A stretch of 64,000 bases of DNA from NCBI GenBank assembly GCA_021796435.1, contig JAJYXM010000016.1, positions 502,625 to 566,624 of the forward strand, read 5' to 3'. The notes beneath the pieces are model-generated. The model did no database searches. It had not been told where the DNA came from and saw only the letters and a program-made list of their open reading frames with translations. Of the stretch, positions 50,073-58,721 are shown piece after piece (positions within the stretch are counted from its first letter, which is position 1; every line of letters begins with the position of its first letter). The translations under genes and the position numbers were made by a program. The stretch comes from a bacterium (lineage in GTDB: Bacteria > Patescibacteriota > Patescibacteriia > 2-12-FULL-60-25).

Positions 50073-51197
50073 ATGAAATATTTCAAGAAAATCAGTGTAG
50101 CGAAAATGGTCTGGGTGCATCGATTGATGTTGTGGACCACCCTGGTCGGCTTGTTCGCCTCTACTTACTTGGCGATCACTTACCTGACAGGTGCGCCGAT
50201 AGTCTGCGGGATAGTCTCCGGTTGCGAGATCGTCAGGGCTTCGGCATGGGCGACGACATTCGGCATACCGCGCCCCATCTTAGGTCTGGTTTTTTACGGC
50301 GCGATATTGGTTTCGTTGATTATCCGTACCTATAAACCGCGGCATAAACCTGATTTCTGGAAAAGCGTGACCTTGCTGGCCACCTTTTTCGGCTTCATCG
50401 AGTCAGGTTTCTTGACTTTAGTCCAGACATTCGAGATACGAGCTTACTGCGTGTGGTGCTTGCTTTCGGCGTTATGCGCGACCATCCTTTTCATCCTTTC
50501 GTTCTTCGAGGGGGAGGACCATTTGCCGGAGAATCTGGTTTTGCGTGAATTGAAGGTCGTGTTCATCTCGCTCGCGACCGCTTTCGTCGTCGGCGGTTTG
50601 GCCTTGTGGCTCATGTTGACGAGTCATGTGGGTGGGGCTTTGCCGTCATTCTTGCCGGGCGGGTCTACGGCACCGACACAGAACGACATCTTGCCGGCTG
50701 ACTTGCCGTATGAGGGTCCGGCGACTTCGACGGTGACGATCGTGGAATATCTGGATCTGCAATGTCCCGGATGCAAGGCGTTCTATCCCATCATGAAACA
50801 GATCAGGAGAGACTATGCCGGGCGTATCAAATTCGCGGCGCGCGTCTTCATCCTTCCGGAGATACACGCTAATTCGAAAGGCGCGGGGATAGCGGCCGAA
50901 TGCGCCAGACGACAGGGCAAATATTACGATTTCATAGATGCAGCCCTATTGAATCAGGAGAATCTGACACGGAGCGATCTGATAGGATACGCGGAATCAT
51001 TGCATCTCGATAAGCAGCAGTTCGATGCTTGTCTGGACGATCCGACGGCGGCGGATAGGGTAGTCAATGACCGCAAAGCCGGAGAAGCCTTGGGCGTCAG
51101 CGGTACGCCGACGATCTTCTTCAATGACGAGGTGTTGGGCGGCATTCCTACGTATGCCCAATTCAAGAAACTGATCGATGACGAGCTGAATAAGTAG
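50073..51197 (+). CDS. VKOR-DsbA fusion, disulfide bond formation protein
   Basis: A 374-residue fusion. The N-terminal VKOR domain has four to five helices with loop cysteines (IVCGIVSGCEIV) and the quinone-side CVWC. After a linker comes a thioredoxin-fold DsbA module with CPGC (YLDLQCPGCKAF), cis-Pro loop GVSGTPTIFF. It oxidises exported cysteines and passes electrons to quinone in one chain. The FN3-like and Cys-bearing exported proteins here are plausible clients. Confidence 0.95.
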   Translation: MKYFKKISVAKMVWVHRLMLWTTLVGLFASTYLAITYLTGAPIVCGIVSGCEIVRASAWATTFGIPRPILGLVFYGAILVSLIIRTYKPRHKPDFWKSVTLLATFFGFIESGFLTLVQTFEIRAYCVWCLLSALCATILFILSFFEGEDHLPENLVLRELKVVFISLATAFVVGGLALWLMLTSHVGGALPSFLPGGSTAPTQNDILPADLPYEGPATSTVTIVEYLDLQCPGCKAFYPIMKQIRRDYAGRIKFAARVFILPEIHANSKGAGIAAECARRQGKYYDFIDAALLNQENLTRSDLIGYAESLHLDKQQFDACLDDPTAADRVVNDRKAGEALGVSGTPTIFFNDEVLGGIPTYAQFKKLIDDELNK

Positions 51198-51216
51198 GGA
51201 AAAAATGTATAATTAG

Positions 51217-51252
51217 GAGCGGGCTCTCTTGACCGAGAGCCCGTTTTTTGGT
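51217..51252 (+). terminator. Terminator of the VKOR-DsbA gene; loop doubles as -35
   Basis: GGGCTCTC/GAGAGCCC plus TTTTTT. The loop TTGACC is the -35 of the next promoter. Confidence 0.88.
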
Positions 51253-51257
51253 TAAGT
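51229..51257 (+). promoter_or_regulatory. Promoter of the HAD gene, embedded in the terminator
   Basis: TTGACC, 17 bp, TTAAGT. The -35 falls in the loop of the upstream terminator hairpin. Confidence 0.65.
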
Positions 51258-51286
51258 CCGTGGGTACATTTTTTTCGAGGTGTGTC

Positions 51287-52105
51287 ATGGCTCAAGGGAA
51301 ACGTAAGCTTTTCGCTGACCTGGATGGTACCGAGTTGCGTTGGCAGATGTATGACGCCTGGATCGGCCAGGCAGTCTATCACGGCATCTTGCCGAAGATC
51401 GTGCAGTCCAAAGCCCGTCGGCAGCGTGTCGACTACCGGAGCCGGCGCGGTCCATTCAGCGATTGGGTTCACGCGCAGGTGGAGGCATATCAGGGCGAGG
51501 AGCGGCTTCGCGGCATGCGTGTGTCTGACGCGGTATTCGTGGCCGAGTGTGCGGTGGACCGTAACGCCAACATGGTCCATCTGTTCACCGACCTGCTGAT
51601 ACAGGCGGCGCTGGAGGTAGGCATCGAACCCGTTTTCCTTTCCGGTTCTCCGGAGGAGGCGGTCGCCGCCTTCGCCAGGACCAAGGGCGTCAAGTACTGG
51701 CGCGGAACGCGGCATCCTAAGAAGAACGGATACTTCACCGGTGGCATGCCTGATGTGATTGCCCATCGTAAGGGCGAAGTCATCCTGGAGATGGCGGAGG
51801 AAGAGGATGTCGACTTGGAAGCATCCGTCGCCATCGGCGATTCCGAGCTCGACGGCAAGATGGGCTACGTCGTCGGTCACTTCATCGCGTTCAATCCCGA
51901 TGCCGGACTGACGGATTTGGCTGAGCAAAAAGGGTGGCCTGTCGCGGTGGAGAAGAAGGATGTCGTCCACATGACCTGTACATCTCCAGGAGGGGGGATA
52001 CATCGTCCGCAGCTGCGGGACATCATGCCGTTCGACTTGGCGGACGCCTTCCGTAGGCGTATCGATGCCTTCCGCGAGGAATTCGGCATCAACCTAAGGG
52101 TCTAG
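51287..52105 (+). CDS. HAD-superfamily phosphatase (SerB-like)
   Basis: A 272-residue HAD enzyme. Motif I is DLDGTE (D11, D13), motif II PVFLSGSPEEAV, motif IV IGDSELDG. A large helical cap follows motif I. The layout recalls phosphoserine phosphatase or HAD-IB enzymes, but the substrate cannot be assigned. GAGGTG precedes ATG 51287. It is a single-gene unit with its own promoter and the repeat-like terminator at 52146. Confidence 0.82.
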   Translation: MAQGKRKLFADLDGTELRWQMYDAWIGQAVYHGILPKIVQSKARRQRVDYRSRRGPFSDWVHAQVEAYQGEERLRGMRVSDAVFVAECAVDRNANMVHLFTDLLIQAALEVGIEPVFLSGSPEEAVAAFARTKGVKYWRGTRHPKKNGYFTGGMPDVIAHRKGEVILEMAEEEDVDLEASVAIGDSELDGKMGYVVGHFIAFNPDAGLTDLAEQKGWPVAVEKKDVVHMTCTSPGGGIHRPQLRDIMPFDLADAFRRRIDAFREEFGINLRV

Positions 52106-52145
52106 TCTGATTACGACGACGACACATGGTACATGATCTTCTTGA

Positions 52146-52184
52146 CATCCCGGGCACAACGGTTGCGCCCGGGATGCTTCTTTA
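52146..52184 (+). terminator. Terminator after the HAD gene
   Basis: CATCCCGGGC/GCCCGGGATG, then CTTCTTTATT. Its stem resembles one arm of the palindromic repeats. Confidence 0.8.
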
Positions 52185-52199
52185 TTAAAGTAATCCGAT

Positions 52200-53705
52200 A
52201 TGAAGATAGAAATATTTCAGAAGGACATCCTGGATCAACCTTGCGATCTGCTAGTCGTGAATCTTTTCCAAGGCGTGACTAAGCCGGGTGGCGCGACGGG
52301 TGCTGTCGACAAAGCCTTGGACGGCGCAATCTCACAGCTCATCGAACAGGATCATTTCGAGGGCAAGCTGGGGCAGGTCATGATTTTTCCGACTTTCGGG
52401 AAGGCTAAAGCCAAGAGGATCGCGGTGATCGGTCTGGGGGACAAGAAGAATTTCGATACGGACGCGGTCCGGAAGGTAGGCGGTCACATCGTGAAATTGG
52501 CGATGCAGGCGAAGGCCGAGACAGTCACCACTATCCTGCACGGAGCGGGGATAGGGAAGCTTGAAATTAAAGCAGCGGCGCAAGCGTTGGCCGAAGGCTT
52601 GGCTCTCTCGGCATACAGATTCCATGCTTATCACGGGGCATTGAAGAAGAAGGACAAGCCACCGCATGAGGTGAAAAAGGTCTTGGCGTGCGAGACAGAT
52701 ATAAAGACGATCAAGCAAGCCCAAGATGGCCTGAAAAAAGGGCAGGTCTTGGCTGACGCTACGAATTACGCACGTGACTTGGTCAATACGCCGTCGGCGC
52801 ACATGACGCCGCAGGACTTGGCGCAAGCCGCAAAAAAGATCGCCGGCAAAGGCGTGAGCATCAAGTTGTTGGATGCCTCCGCGATGGAAAAACTCGGCAT
52901 GTCGGCTGCCCTGGCTGTAGGCCAAGGGTCGGCACACGAACCGATCGGGGTGCATATGGTCTATAAGCCGAAGAACGCCAAAAAGAAGATCGCCGTAGTG
53001 GGTAAGGCGGTGACTTTCGATTCGGGCGGCCTCAACATCAAGCCTGGTGATTCCATGACCACGATGAAGATCGATATGGCTGGAGCCGCTTCGGTCATAG
53101 GATTATTCAAAGCGTTGCCTGAATTGGATCCGCACGTGGAAGTGCATGGGATCTTTCTTGCCGTAGAGAACATGCCAGGCACCGGGGCGTATCGTCCCGG
53201 GGATGTGCTGAAGGCGATGGATGGCACGACGATCGAAGTCTTGAACACGGATGCCGAAGGACGCATCACGCTCGCGGATGCGTTGGCGTACGCCAAGACC
53301 CTGCAGCCTGACGTGATAGTCGACTTGGCGACCTTGACCGGAGCTTGCGTCGTGGCCCTGGGAGAAGAAATCGCAGGTCTCATGTCTAACGACGGGAAGC
53401 AGGCGGATAAGCTGATCCGAGCGGCGAGAGAGACAGGGGAGCCGCTCTGGGAGTTGCCTTTATTTGAACCATATAACGAACACATCAGATCGAAAATCGC
53501 CGACATCAAGAACATAGGAGCGCGCGGTCAGGCTGGGACGATCAGCGCAGCTTTTTTCCTGAAAGTCTTCGTCGGTGATACTCCTTGGGCGCATATCGAT
53601 ATCGCCGGCCCGTCATACACGGAAAAAGAATCGCGGCCGGATCAACCGTATGGCGCGTCGGGATATGGGGTAAGGTTGTTGGCGAAGTGGTTGGAGGGGG
53701 TTTAG
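52200..53705 (+). CDS. pepA: Leucyl aminopeptidase (M17, PepA)
   Basis: A 501-residue cytosolic metallo-aminopeptidase. The M17 signature NTDAEGRITLADALAYA carries the metal-binding Asp and Glu and the bicarbonate-binding Arg, and VTFDSGGLNIK the catalytic Lys region. KIDMAGAASV is also conserved. Two zinc or manganese ions are expected. The length matches the hexameric family. Confidence 0.96.
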   Translation: MKIEIFQKDILDQPCDLLVVNLFQGVTKPGGATGAVDKALDGAISQLIEQDHFEGKLGQVMIFPTFGKAKAKRIAVIGLGDKKNFDTDAVRKVGGHIVKLAMQAKAETVTTILHGAGIGKLEIKAAAQALAEGLALSAYRFHAYHGALKKKDKPPHEVKKVLACETDIKTIKQAQDGLKKGQVLADATNYARDLVNTPSAHMTPQDLAQAAKKIAGKGVSIKLLDASAMEKLGMSAALAVGQGSAHEPIGVHMVYKPKNAKKKIAVVGKAVTFDSGGLNIKPGDSMTTMKIDMAGAASVIGLFKALPELDPHVEVHGIFLAVENMPGTGAYRPGDVLKAMDGTTIEVLNTDAEGRITLADALAYAKTLQPDVIVDLATLTGACVVALGEEIAGLMSNDGKQADKLIRAARETGEPLWELPLFEPYNEHIRSKIADIKNIGARGQAGTISAAFFLKVFVGDTPWAHIDIAGPSYTEKESRPDQPYGASGYGVRLLAKWLEGV

Positions 53706-53716
53706 AAGGGGGTAGT

Positions 53717-53832
53717 AGGGTTTGCTGAGAATATTTTTATTGCTGCGGGGCTCGTTTCAGTCTATCTCGAACACATCCTTGCCATGAAAATATTCTCAGC
53801 AAACCCTGGAGAGAGGTGGAAAAAAAGATTGG
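53717..53832. repeat. Structured intergenic element family A, copy 2
   Basis: Perfect 21-bp arms (AGGGTTTGCTGAGAATATTT plus one T, pairing with 53787-53807) enclose the loop GCTGCGGGGCTCGTTT ... TCGAACACATCCTTGC, nearly the same as at 19782. The tail GAGAGAGGTGGAAAAAA is also shared. The arms have no similarity to those of copy 1. Confidence 0.85.
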
Positions 53833-53888
53833 ATACTTATGTGGTTGTGTGTTTTTTTGCCTGTGGATAAATATCCGTAGGTGCAGTG

Positions 53889-53897
53889 TGGTATAAT
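53889..53897 (+). promoter_or_regulatory. Extended -10 promoter of the glutaredoxin gene
   Basis: TGG-TATAAT, 26 nt before ATG 53924; no clear -35 and no SD. Confidence 0.65.
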
Positions 53898-53923
53898 ATG
53901 CGGCATAGAGCACTTCGCAAAAT

Positions 53924-54166
53924 ATGAAAGTCAAAGTATATTCAACCCCCACATGTCCGTATTGCAAGCTGGTGAAGGATTTCCTCAAGGAAAAGAGCAT
54001 CGCTTTTACGGATGTGGACGTAGCAGCTGATCCTTCGGCGGCCAATGAGATGGTCAAGAAGTCGGGTCAGATGGGCGTGCCGGTCATCGAGATCGACAGT
54101 GCCATCATCGTCGGATGGAACAAGGCTGCTTTGGAAGAAGCGTTGGGTTTGAAGGTGAAGGGATGA
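53924..54166 (+). CDS. Glutaredoxin / NrdH-like thioredoxin-fold protein
   Basis: An 80-residue protein with active site CPYC (STPTCPYCKLVKDFL), cis-Pro GVPVIEID and a final GWNKAALEEAL helix typical of the NrdH/YruB group. It reduces disulfides in the cytosol, perhaps in ribonucleotide reductase or peroxide defence. Confidence 0.9.
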   Translation: MKVKVYSTPTCPYCKLVKDFLKEKSIAFTDVDVAADPSAANEMVKKSGQMGVPVIEIDSAIIVGWNKAALEEALGLKVKG

Positions 54167-54174
54167 AGGACGAG

Positions 54175-54196
54175 TAGGAATTACGAATTACGAATT
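54175..54196. repeat. GAATTACGAATTACGAATTA repeat
   Basis: Tandem AATTACG units, also present at 38433. No role seen. Confidence 0.6.
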
Positions 54197-54208
54197 AAAG
54201 GACGGGGA

Positions 54209-54237
54209 TTGACGAAATCCTCGTTTTTTGATATATT
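54209..54237 (+). promoter_or_regulatory. Promoter of orphan gene 54332-55120
   Basis: TTGACG, 17 bp, TATATT, leaving a leader of about 90 nt with inverted CCGTG/CACGG. Confidence 0.82.
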
Positions 54238-54331
54238 CCCCGATTGTTCCTTTCAGGACAACTGGCCGTGCGGAACACGGAAACCTCCTCCTTCAAACCC
54301 AGTTTGAACGGATTACAGGAGTCGAACCATC

Positions 54332-55120
54332 ATGGCAAGAACAGAGAGAGCCTCGAAAGGTCAGCGGAAGCGTATCGAGAATATGCTTAAGTCAGGGCTC
54401 ATCGACCGTATCGAGGCGCAGGGGATCATTGAGAAGCATCGTGAGGCGGCGGAATCTGTAAAGCGACGACAACCAAGTTCGAAACCGGTAGTCGCGGAGC
54501 GTCTCGCTTTTTGGGAGGAACGCTTTCCCGGTAAGGGCGAAGCTCTCATGGCGATTCTCCAGCCATTTTACTGCTGGCAGCCTAAGCTCAAGCCTGCGCT
54601 TCCAGATCTCGAAGAACGAGTCAAACTTGCGATTTTCTGGAGGGAAATTGCGGGGGTGCGAGTCTTTCATGTCAGCGACGCAGACTCGCTTCGTGCCGTG
54701 CTCTTGTTCAGGGACACGCTCGGAGACTCACTCAGGGCCTCGTTCCTACCTTGGCGAGTGAATCCGCTTCTAACTGCGCTCGCGGGTTCGCTTCGGGAGT
54801 CCGTCTGGTCCTCGATCGAGGAGGGCGCGCTTTGGACCTCGATCGAAGAAGAGCTTTGGACCTCGATCGAAGACTCGCTTCTGGACTCGCTCGGAAACTC
54901 GCTTCGGGCCTTGCTCCGGGTATTGCCTTGGCGTGCGCTCTGGGCTGCACTCTTCATCTCGTGTGGGTTCGTTGTCGTAGGCAGGCACGAAGAAGTAACG
55001 AAGATCAAGCCGCTGCTCAAGCTTTGGCTTGAGGGCAACTACCCAATCAGGTTCGATGAAGAGGGGAATCTGTTGGTGCTGGTGGCAAAACCCAGCTCCC
55101 CCGGTCAAGCCGTGGGATGA
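54332..55120 (+). CDS. Orphan protein with degenerate Ser-Leu repeats
   Basis: A 262-residue protein I do not recognise. The first 110 residues are basic and helical. Residues of about 118-205 are built from short degenerate units with an SL/SI core (RDTLGDSLRASF, SLRESVWSSIEEG, ALWTSIEEELWTSIEDS, LLDSLGNSLRALL). The DNA repeats GACTCGCTT/GGACCTCGATCGA. These may form an amphipathic or solenoid array. A promoter, an AGGAG site and two terminators mark it as a single-gene unit. Confidence 0.75.
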   Translation: MARTERASKGQRKRIENMLKSGLIDRIEAQGIIEKHREAAESVKRRQPSSKPVVAERLAFWEERFPGKGEALMAILQPFYCWQPKLKPALPDLEERVKLAIFWREIAGVRVFHVSDADSLRAVLLFRDTLGDSLRASFLPWRVNPLLTALAGSLRESVWSSIEEGALWTSIEEELWTSIEDSLLDSLGNSLRALLRVLPWRALWAALFISCGFVVVGRHEEVTKIKPLLKLWLEGNYPIRFDEEGNLLVLVAKPSSPGQAVG

Positions 55121-55158
55121 CAAAGAGGCGACCAAGTGGGCCGCCTCTACAGCAAATG

Positions 55159-55187
55159 ACGCCGCGTGGGTTCTCCGCGCGGCGTTT
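55159..55187 (+). terminator. Terminator of the 54332-55120 gene
   Basis: ACGCCGCG/CGCGCGGCGT with TTT. Confidence 0.7.
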
Positions 55188-55195
55188 CCACATCA

Positions 55196-55226
55196 AAAGA
55201 GCGGACACAAAGGTCCGCTCTTTCAA
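55196..55226. terminator. Bidirectional terminator
   Basis: AAAGAGCGGAC/GTCCGCTCTTT between convergent genes. Confidence 0.85.
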
Positions 55227-55238
55227 GTAAAATTGAGT

Positions 55239-55763
55239 TTACGCCTTTCCCAAAGTTTGCTGGCCGGGTTCCCAGTCCATCGGGCAGAGGTCGCCGGATT
55301 GCAGTGCGCCGAGGACGCGCAGGACTTCCTTGACCGAGCGACCGACTGAACCGGAGCTGATCAGAGAATATTTGACGATGCCTTCAGGATCGATGATGAA
55401 GAGTCCGCGTTCTGCGGAGCCGTCGGCGTCGTTCAACACCTGGTATTCGCGCGCGACTTTGAGCGTGGTATCGGCCAGGATCGGATAAGTGATTTCCGGC
55501 AGGTCGCGTTCGAACCAGGCTTTGTGGCACCAGGCGGAATCCGTCGATGCGGCGAGGACTTCGCAGTTCATCTTGGCGAATTCGTCATGCATCTTGGAGA
55601 AGCCTTTGAGTTCCGTCGGACAGACGAAAGTGAAATCGCGCGGATAGAAGAAGAAGACCAGCCATTTGCCTTTGTAATCGGCCAGGCTTTTTTTGATGAA
55701 TTCTCCTTTTTGGTAAGCTTCGACTCCTTCGAATTGGGGAGCTAGTGTTCCGACTTGTATCAT
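55239..55763 (-). CDS. Peroxiredoxin, typical 2-Cys (AhpC/Prx1 type)
   Basis: A 174-residue thiol peroxidase. Peroxidatic Cys is in FTFVCPTEL, the supporting Arg after it in the DLPEITYPIL/RSVKEVLRVL region, and the resolving Cys in GDLCPMDWEPG. It removes H2O2 and organic peroxides. Electron donor could be the glutaredoxin at 53924. It is first of three oxidative-stress genes on this strand. Confidence 0.93.
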   Translation of the reverse strand: MIQVGTLAPQFEGVEAYQKGEFIKKSLADYKGKWLVFFFYPRDFTFVCPTELKGFSKMHDEFAKMNCEVLAASTDSAWCHKAWFERDLPEITYPILADTTLKVAREYQVLNDADGSAERGLFIIDPEGIVKYSLISSGSVGRSVKEVLRVLGALQSGDLCPMDWEPGQQTLGKA

Positions 55764-55781
55764 ATGTTTTGTGCGGGCTTG

Positions 55782-55932
55782 CAGATTTGGCGCATAGCTT
55801 TGTCAGAACTTCCGCTACTCGCTCTGCGTACGTTGGAGTACGCGCCGCGCCCGCAATGCCTCGCTTGCTCGGCAAGCGTGGCGGGCGGGTCGCTCCGCTG
55901 CTCAGTTCTTTCGCGCTCTGCATCCAAATCTA
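55782..55932. repeat. MITE-like element with terminal inverted repeats
   Basis: Ends CAGATTTGGCGCATAGC and (reverse complement) GTAGATTTGGATGCAGAGC are inverted repeats of about 30 nt that also share AGAACT. The inside has palindromes such as GCGTACGTTGGAGTACGCGC and GCTTGCTCGGCAAGC. No gene. Confidence 0.7.
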
Positions 55933-55986
55933 CAACCCCTTAGGTTTAGTGGTTAAGCTTGTTAAGCTTCTAAGTTATTCGACGTT

Positions 55987-56592
55987 TTAGTTTTTCCCGA
56001 TGGCTTTCTTATACAGCGCGTCGGCTTTTGCCCAATCCAGGTTCTTCCAGAAAGCTGCGATATAGGCCTTGCGGTCAGAGCCATGGTCGATGAAGTAGGC
56101 GTGTTCATACACATCGAGGACGATGAGCGGCAGACAACCCCAGACGCCGCCTTGGTTGTGGGCATCGCCGGTATATACCTTGAGCATCGCATCATGCGTG
56201 TCCCAAGCGAGCACGACCCAGCCGCGTGCCGCCATGCCGCAAGCCGTGAAGTAAGCCAGGAAATTTTCGAGCGAACCGTATTTGTTCTTCAGCGCCTCGA
56301 CGATCTCGCCTTGCGGATTACCGTCTCCGCCCAGTACTTCGAAGTACCATTCATGCAGGTAGACGCCATTCACGGCGAAAGTCTCGCCGTCTTTCAGGGC
56401 GCGGAGTTCGCTGTAGGTCTGGTTGGCGGTGGAGATGTCGCCGCCGTGCGACAGGGCGGAAAGTTTTTCCGCGATCTCGTTCTTTTTGGCGACATAGCCG
56501 GCGTATAGCTTATCGTGGTGTATCGCGATGGTGTTTTTTGATATGCCCTCCAGATCCTTATCGAAAGGCAGGGCTTTTGTCTCTGTCTTCAT
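55987..56592 (-). CDS. sod: Fe/Mn superoxide dismutase
   Basis: A 201-residue enzyme. Metal ligands are His in IAIHHDKLYAGYV (near 25-26), His in GVYLHEWYF, and Asp and His in VLDVYEHAYFID. WGCLPLIVLD carries family Trp. The second HH pair of classical enzymes is LY here. No signal peptide, so cytosolic. Metal preference cannot be read safely. Confidence 0.93.
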   Translation of the reverse strand: MKTETKALPFDKDLEGISKNTIAIHHDKLYAGYVAKKNEIAEKLSALSHGGDISTANQTYSELRALKDGETFAVNGVYLHEWYFEVLGGDGNPQGEIVEALKNKYGSLENFLAYFTACGMAARGWVVLAWDTHDAMLKVYTGDAHNQGGVWGCLPLIVLDVYEHAYFIDHGSDRKAYIAAFWKNLDWAKADALYKKAIGKN

Positions 56593-56613
56593 ATAGTTTT
56601 GAATGTTAGTGGA

Positions 56614-57075
56614 TTATTTTATCGTTTTCAGTATATCGGAATGCTTGGGCATGCCTGATTTGAGGAAGACGATCTTGCCCTCTTTGTCGATGGCTACGAC
56701 GGTCCGTTTGATGACCGGTCGGCCGAAGAGGGTCTTTATGGCGCCGAATTTTTCGCTTGCCTTCTTGCTCGGATCTACGAGCAGAGGGAAAGGAAAGTCG
56801 TAGGCCTGTTTGAACCGTTGATGGCTCTCGGCATCTCCGTGATTGATGCCGAAGACCACGGCGTCGGCAGCCTGGAATTTGGACCAATCGTCGCGGATCG
56901 CGCAGAGCTGCACGGTGCATCCAGGTGTCATGTCGCCGGGATAGAAGACCAATACGACGTTCTTCTTGCCGCGGAACTTGGAGATATCGACCGTCTTGCC
57001 GGTCTCATCCTTCAGATCCAGGCTAGGCGCCATCGCGCCTACGCTAAGTTTGGTAGGTTTTTTGTCCTTTACCAT
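56614..57075 (-). CDS. bcp: Peroxiredoxin, BCP/PrxQ type
   Basis: A 153-residue thiol peroxidase with the BCP motif MTPGCTVQLCAIRDD: peroxidatic and resolving Cys five residues apart. It is 21 bp from the SOD gene, so superoxide dismutation and peroxide removal may be co-expressed. Confidence 0.93.
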   Translation of the reverse strand: MVKDKKPTKLSVGAMAPSLDLKDETGKTVDISKFRGKKNVVLVFYPGDMTPGCTVQLCAIRDDWSKFQAADAVVFGINHGDAESHQRFKQAYDFPFPLLVDPSKKASEKFGAIKTLFGRPVIKRTVVAIDKEGKIVFLKSGMPKHSDILKTIK

Positions 57076-57178
57076 ATGTAAGGTGATTTAGATTTTTTCA
57101 GATCCTCCATGAAATGGAGGCTTGTTTGGAAGCTTGACTATCGACTAATGCACGTCTTTCGGCTAATCTTTGCTATAT

Positions 57179-57820
57179 ATGGGTGATCATCTGCAGGAAC
57201 AGGTCGATAGGATCGCTGAAGGCAACTCCTGGTGGCGGACGTGCCTCATCATGGCAAGCGTGGTGGTGGTCTCGGTTGCGGTACTGTCATTCATCGCCGC
57301 CAGACTTTATCTGGGAGGCTTGGTCAAGACCATCGATGCTTTGCCTAAGGATTTCCCTCCTGATATCCAATTGTATAGGATTGACCAGGCGGCATCAACA
57401 ATCTTAATACGCGGTCAAGATAAGGCCAAGCTGGCGCGTTTCTTGACGGGTCCTTTGAGGCTTTTGAGCATCGCTGCGCCGATCGGCCTCGACGGCTGGT
57501 CGGAGAGTGTGATAGGCTCGCGCGAAGCCGTGGAATGGCAGAAATCCAAACTTGATGCCCTGGAGTCCGACGCCTCGCGTTTCAATACGCTGGTCATCAC
57601 CTGGAACGGTCGGTTACCGCATGACGAGACGATAAGATACTACATGGATCTGTTCATCCGGAATAAACTTGAAGAATCGTCCATGCGCGACAGCGAGACG
57701 GGGGCAGAATCCATCTCCGCGATAGGAGACGGCATCAACATCAAGATGGAATTGGCCGTCTCATCGGACAGGACGGAAATAACGAACATGGTGATGATAA
57801 TCGATTATGCGAACAGATAA
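57179..57820 (+). CDS. Membrane-anchored protein of unknown function
   Basis: A 213-residue protein with one helix near residue 25 (TCLIMASVVVVSVAVLSFIAARLYL) and a soluble region (PPDIQLYRIDQAASTILIRG ... IKMELAVSSDRTEI). It is orientated with most of it outside. TAATCT lies 9 nt before ATG 57179, a leaderless-like start. The lipoprotein gene follows 7 bp later, so they may act together. Confidence 0.68.
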   Translation: MGDHLQEQVDRIAEGNSWWRTCLIMASVVVVSVAVLSFIAARLYLGGLVKTIDALPKDFPPDIQLYRIDQAASTILIRGQDKAKLARFLTGPLRLLSIAAPIGLDGWSESVIGSREAVEWQKSKLDALESDASRFNTLVITWNGRLPHDETIRYYMDLFIRNKLEESSMRDSETGAESISAIGDGINIKMELAVSSDRTEITNMVMIIDYANR

Positions 57821-57827
57821 AAAAGAT

Positions 57828-58688
57828 ATGAATGGCAAATTTACTTTTTCCGCGGCATTGCTCGTACTGGCTTGCAGTGTCGCATTCGGTGCCGGTTGTT
57901 CGAAGCAGTCGATGACTGTGCCGGACCAGACGCCTTCGGGCCCGAAAAAGCTCGATGTCGCGGATCTATCGGCACATGATGCGGCACAAAAGATAATGTT
58001 CACTCCGGGCAACGTCATCAAGATGCGGCAATTCATGTCGGGAAACCGCAGCGGGGCAAAGGAATTGGGTTATGATACCGAAGAGATCGACCGCAACGTG
58101 GTCATCAAACATTTCGCTCCGGCTAATCTGGCGGATGTGGAGTGGAAGGCTGATTTCACCAATCCGGACAGACAGAAGATGCAACGGAGCGGCGCTCTGC
58201 CTGGAGGCAACCTGAAGAATTCCTACGAGCTGGATCTGCCCGCATTCTGGAAAGAAGGGGATGACAACGCATTAGGCAAAGGCATCTTATGGCTTTCCCC
58301 GGATGTCTACGAGAACCTGTCGGTCTCCAAACAGAGCAGCCTTGACTTGGGGCTTACGGACGCGAACCTGATAGCGAAGCTCCCGGAAGGGAAGACTAAA
58401 GCGGGCCTGTTAGCTTTGGGTAATGAGGTAAAGAAGGTCATCGATCGCCAGGATGTGTTCTTCGCCAAAGCGGATAACGGTTTGGGCGAGTATCAGCTAG
58501 TAGTCAACGGAAAACCGACTAAAGTCGAGGTCATCAAGGCGCATAATTGGTTCGGTGAGGTGACGGTCCTCAACAATAAACAGAATCCATTGGTGCTCAA
58601 GCTGCAATTAGCGAAGAATTCGCAAGAAGGGAATTTCGGCGGATTGTTCGATTACGAGATAGTCGAGCTGCAGGACTTGCAGGAATAA
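57828..58688 (+). CDS. Lipoprotein of unknown function
   Basis: A 286-residue lipoprotein: signal sequence FSAALLVLACSVAFGAGC with lipobox AFGAGC, then a linker and a mixed domain (LSPDVYENLSVSKQSSLDLG ... VTVLNNKQNPLVLKLQLAK). No family recognised. An in-frame ATG at 57807 overlaps the preceding gene and would add a basic MRTDKKD start, also compatible with export. Confidence 0.72.
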   Translation: MNGKFTFSAALLVLACSVAFGAGCSKQSMTVPDQTPSGPKKLDVADLSAHDAAQKIMFTPGNVIKMRQFMSGNRSGAKELGYDTEEIDRNVVIKHFAPANLADVEWKADFTNPDRQKMQRSGALPGGNLKNSYELDLPAFWKEGDDNALGKGILWLSPDVYENLSVSKQSSLDLGLTDANLIAKLPEGKTKAGLLALGNEVKKVIDRQDVFFAKADNGLGEYQLVVNGKPTKVEVIKAHNWFGEVTVLNNKQNPLVLKLQLAKNSQEGNFGGLFDYEIVELQDLQE

Positions 58689-58721
58689 GTCGGTACAAGT
58701 TCAGTAGGCTATATAAATCAT

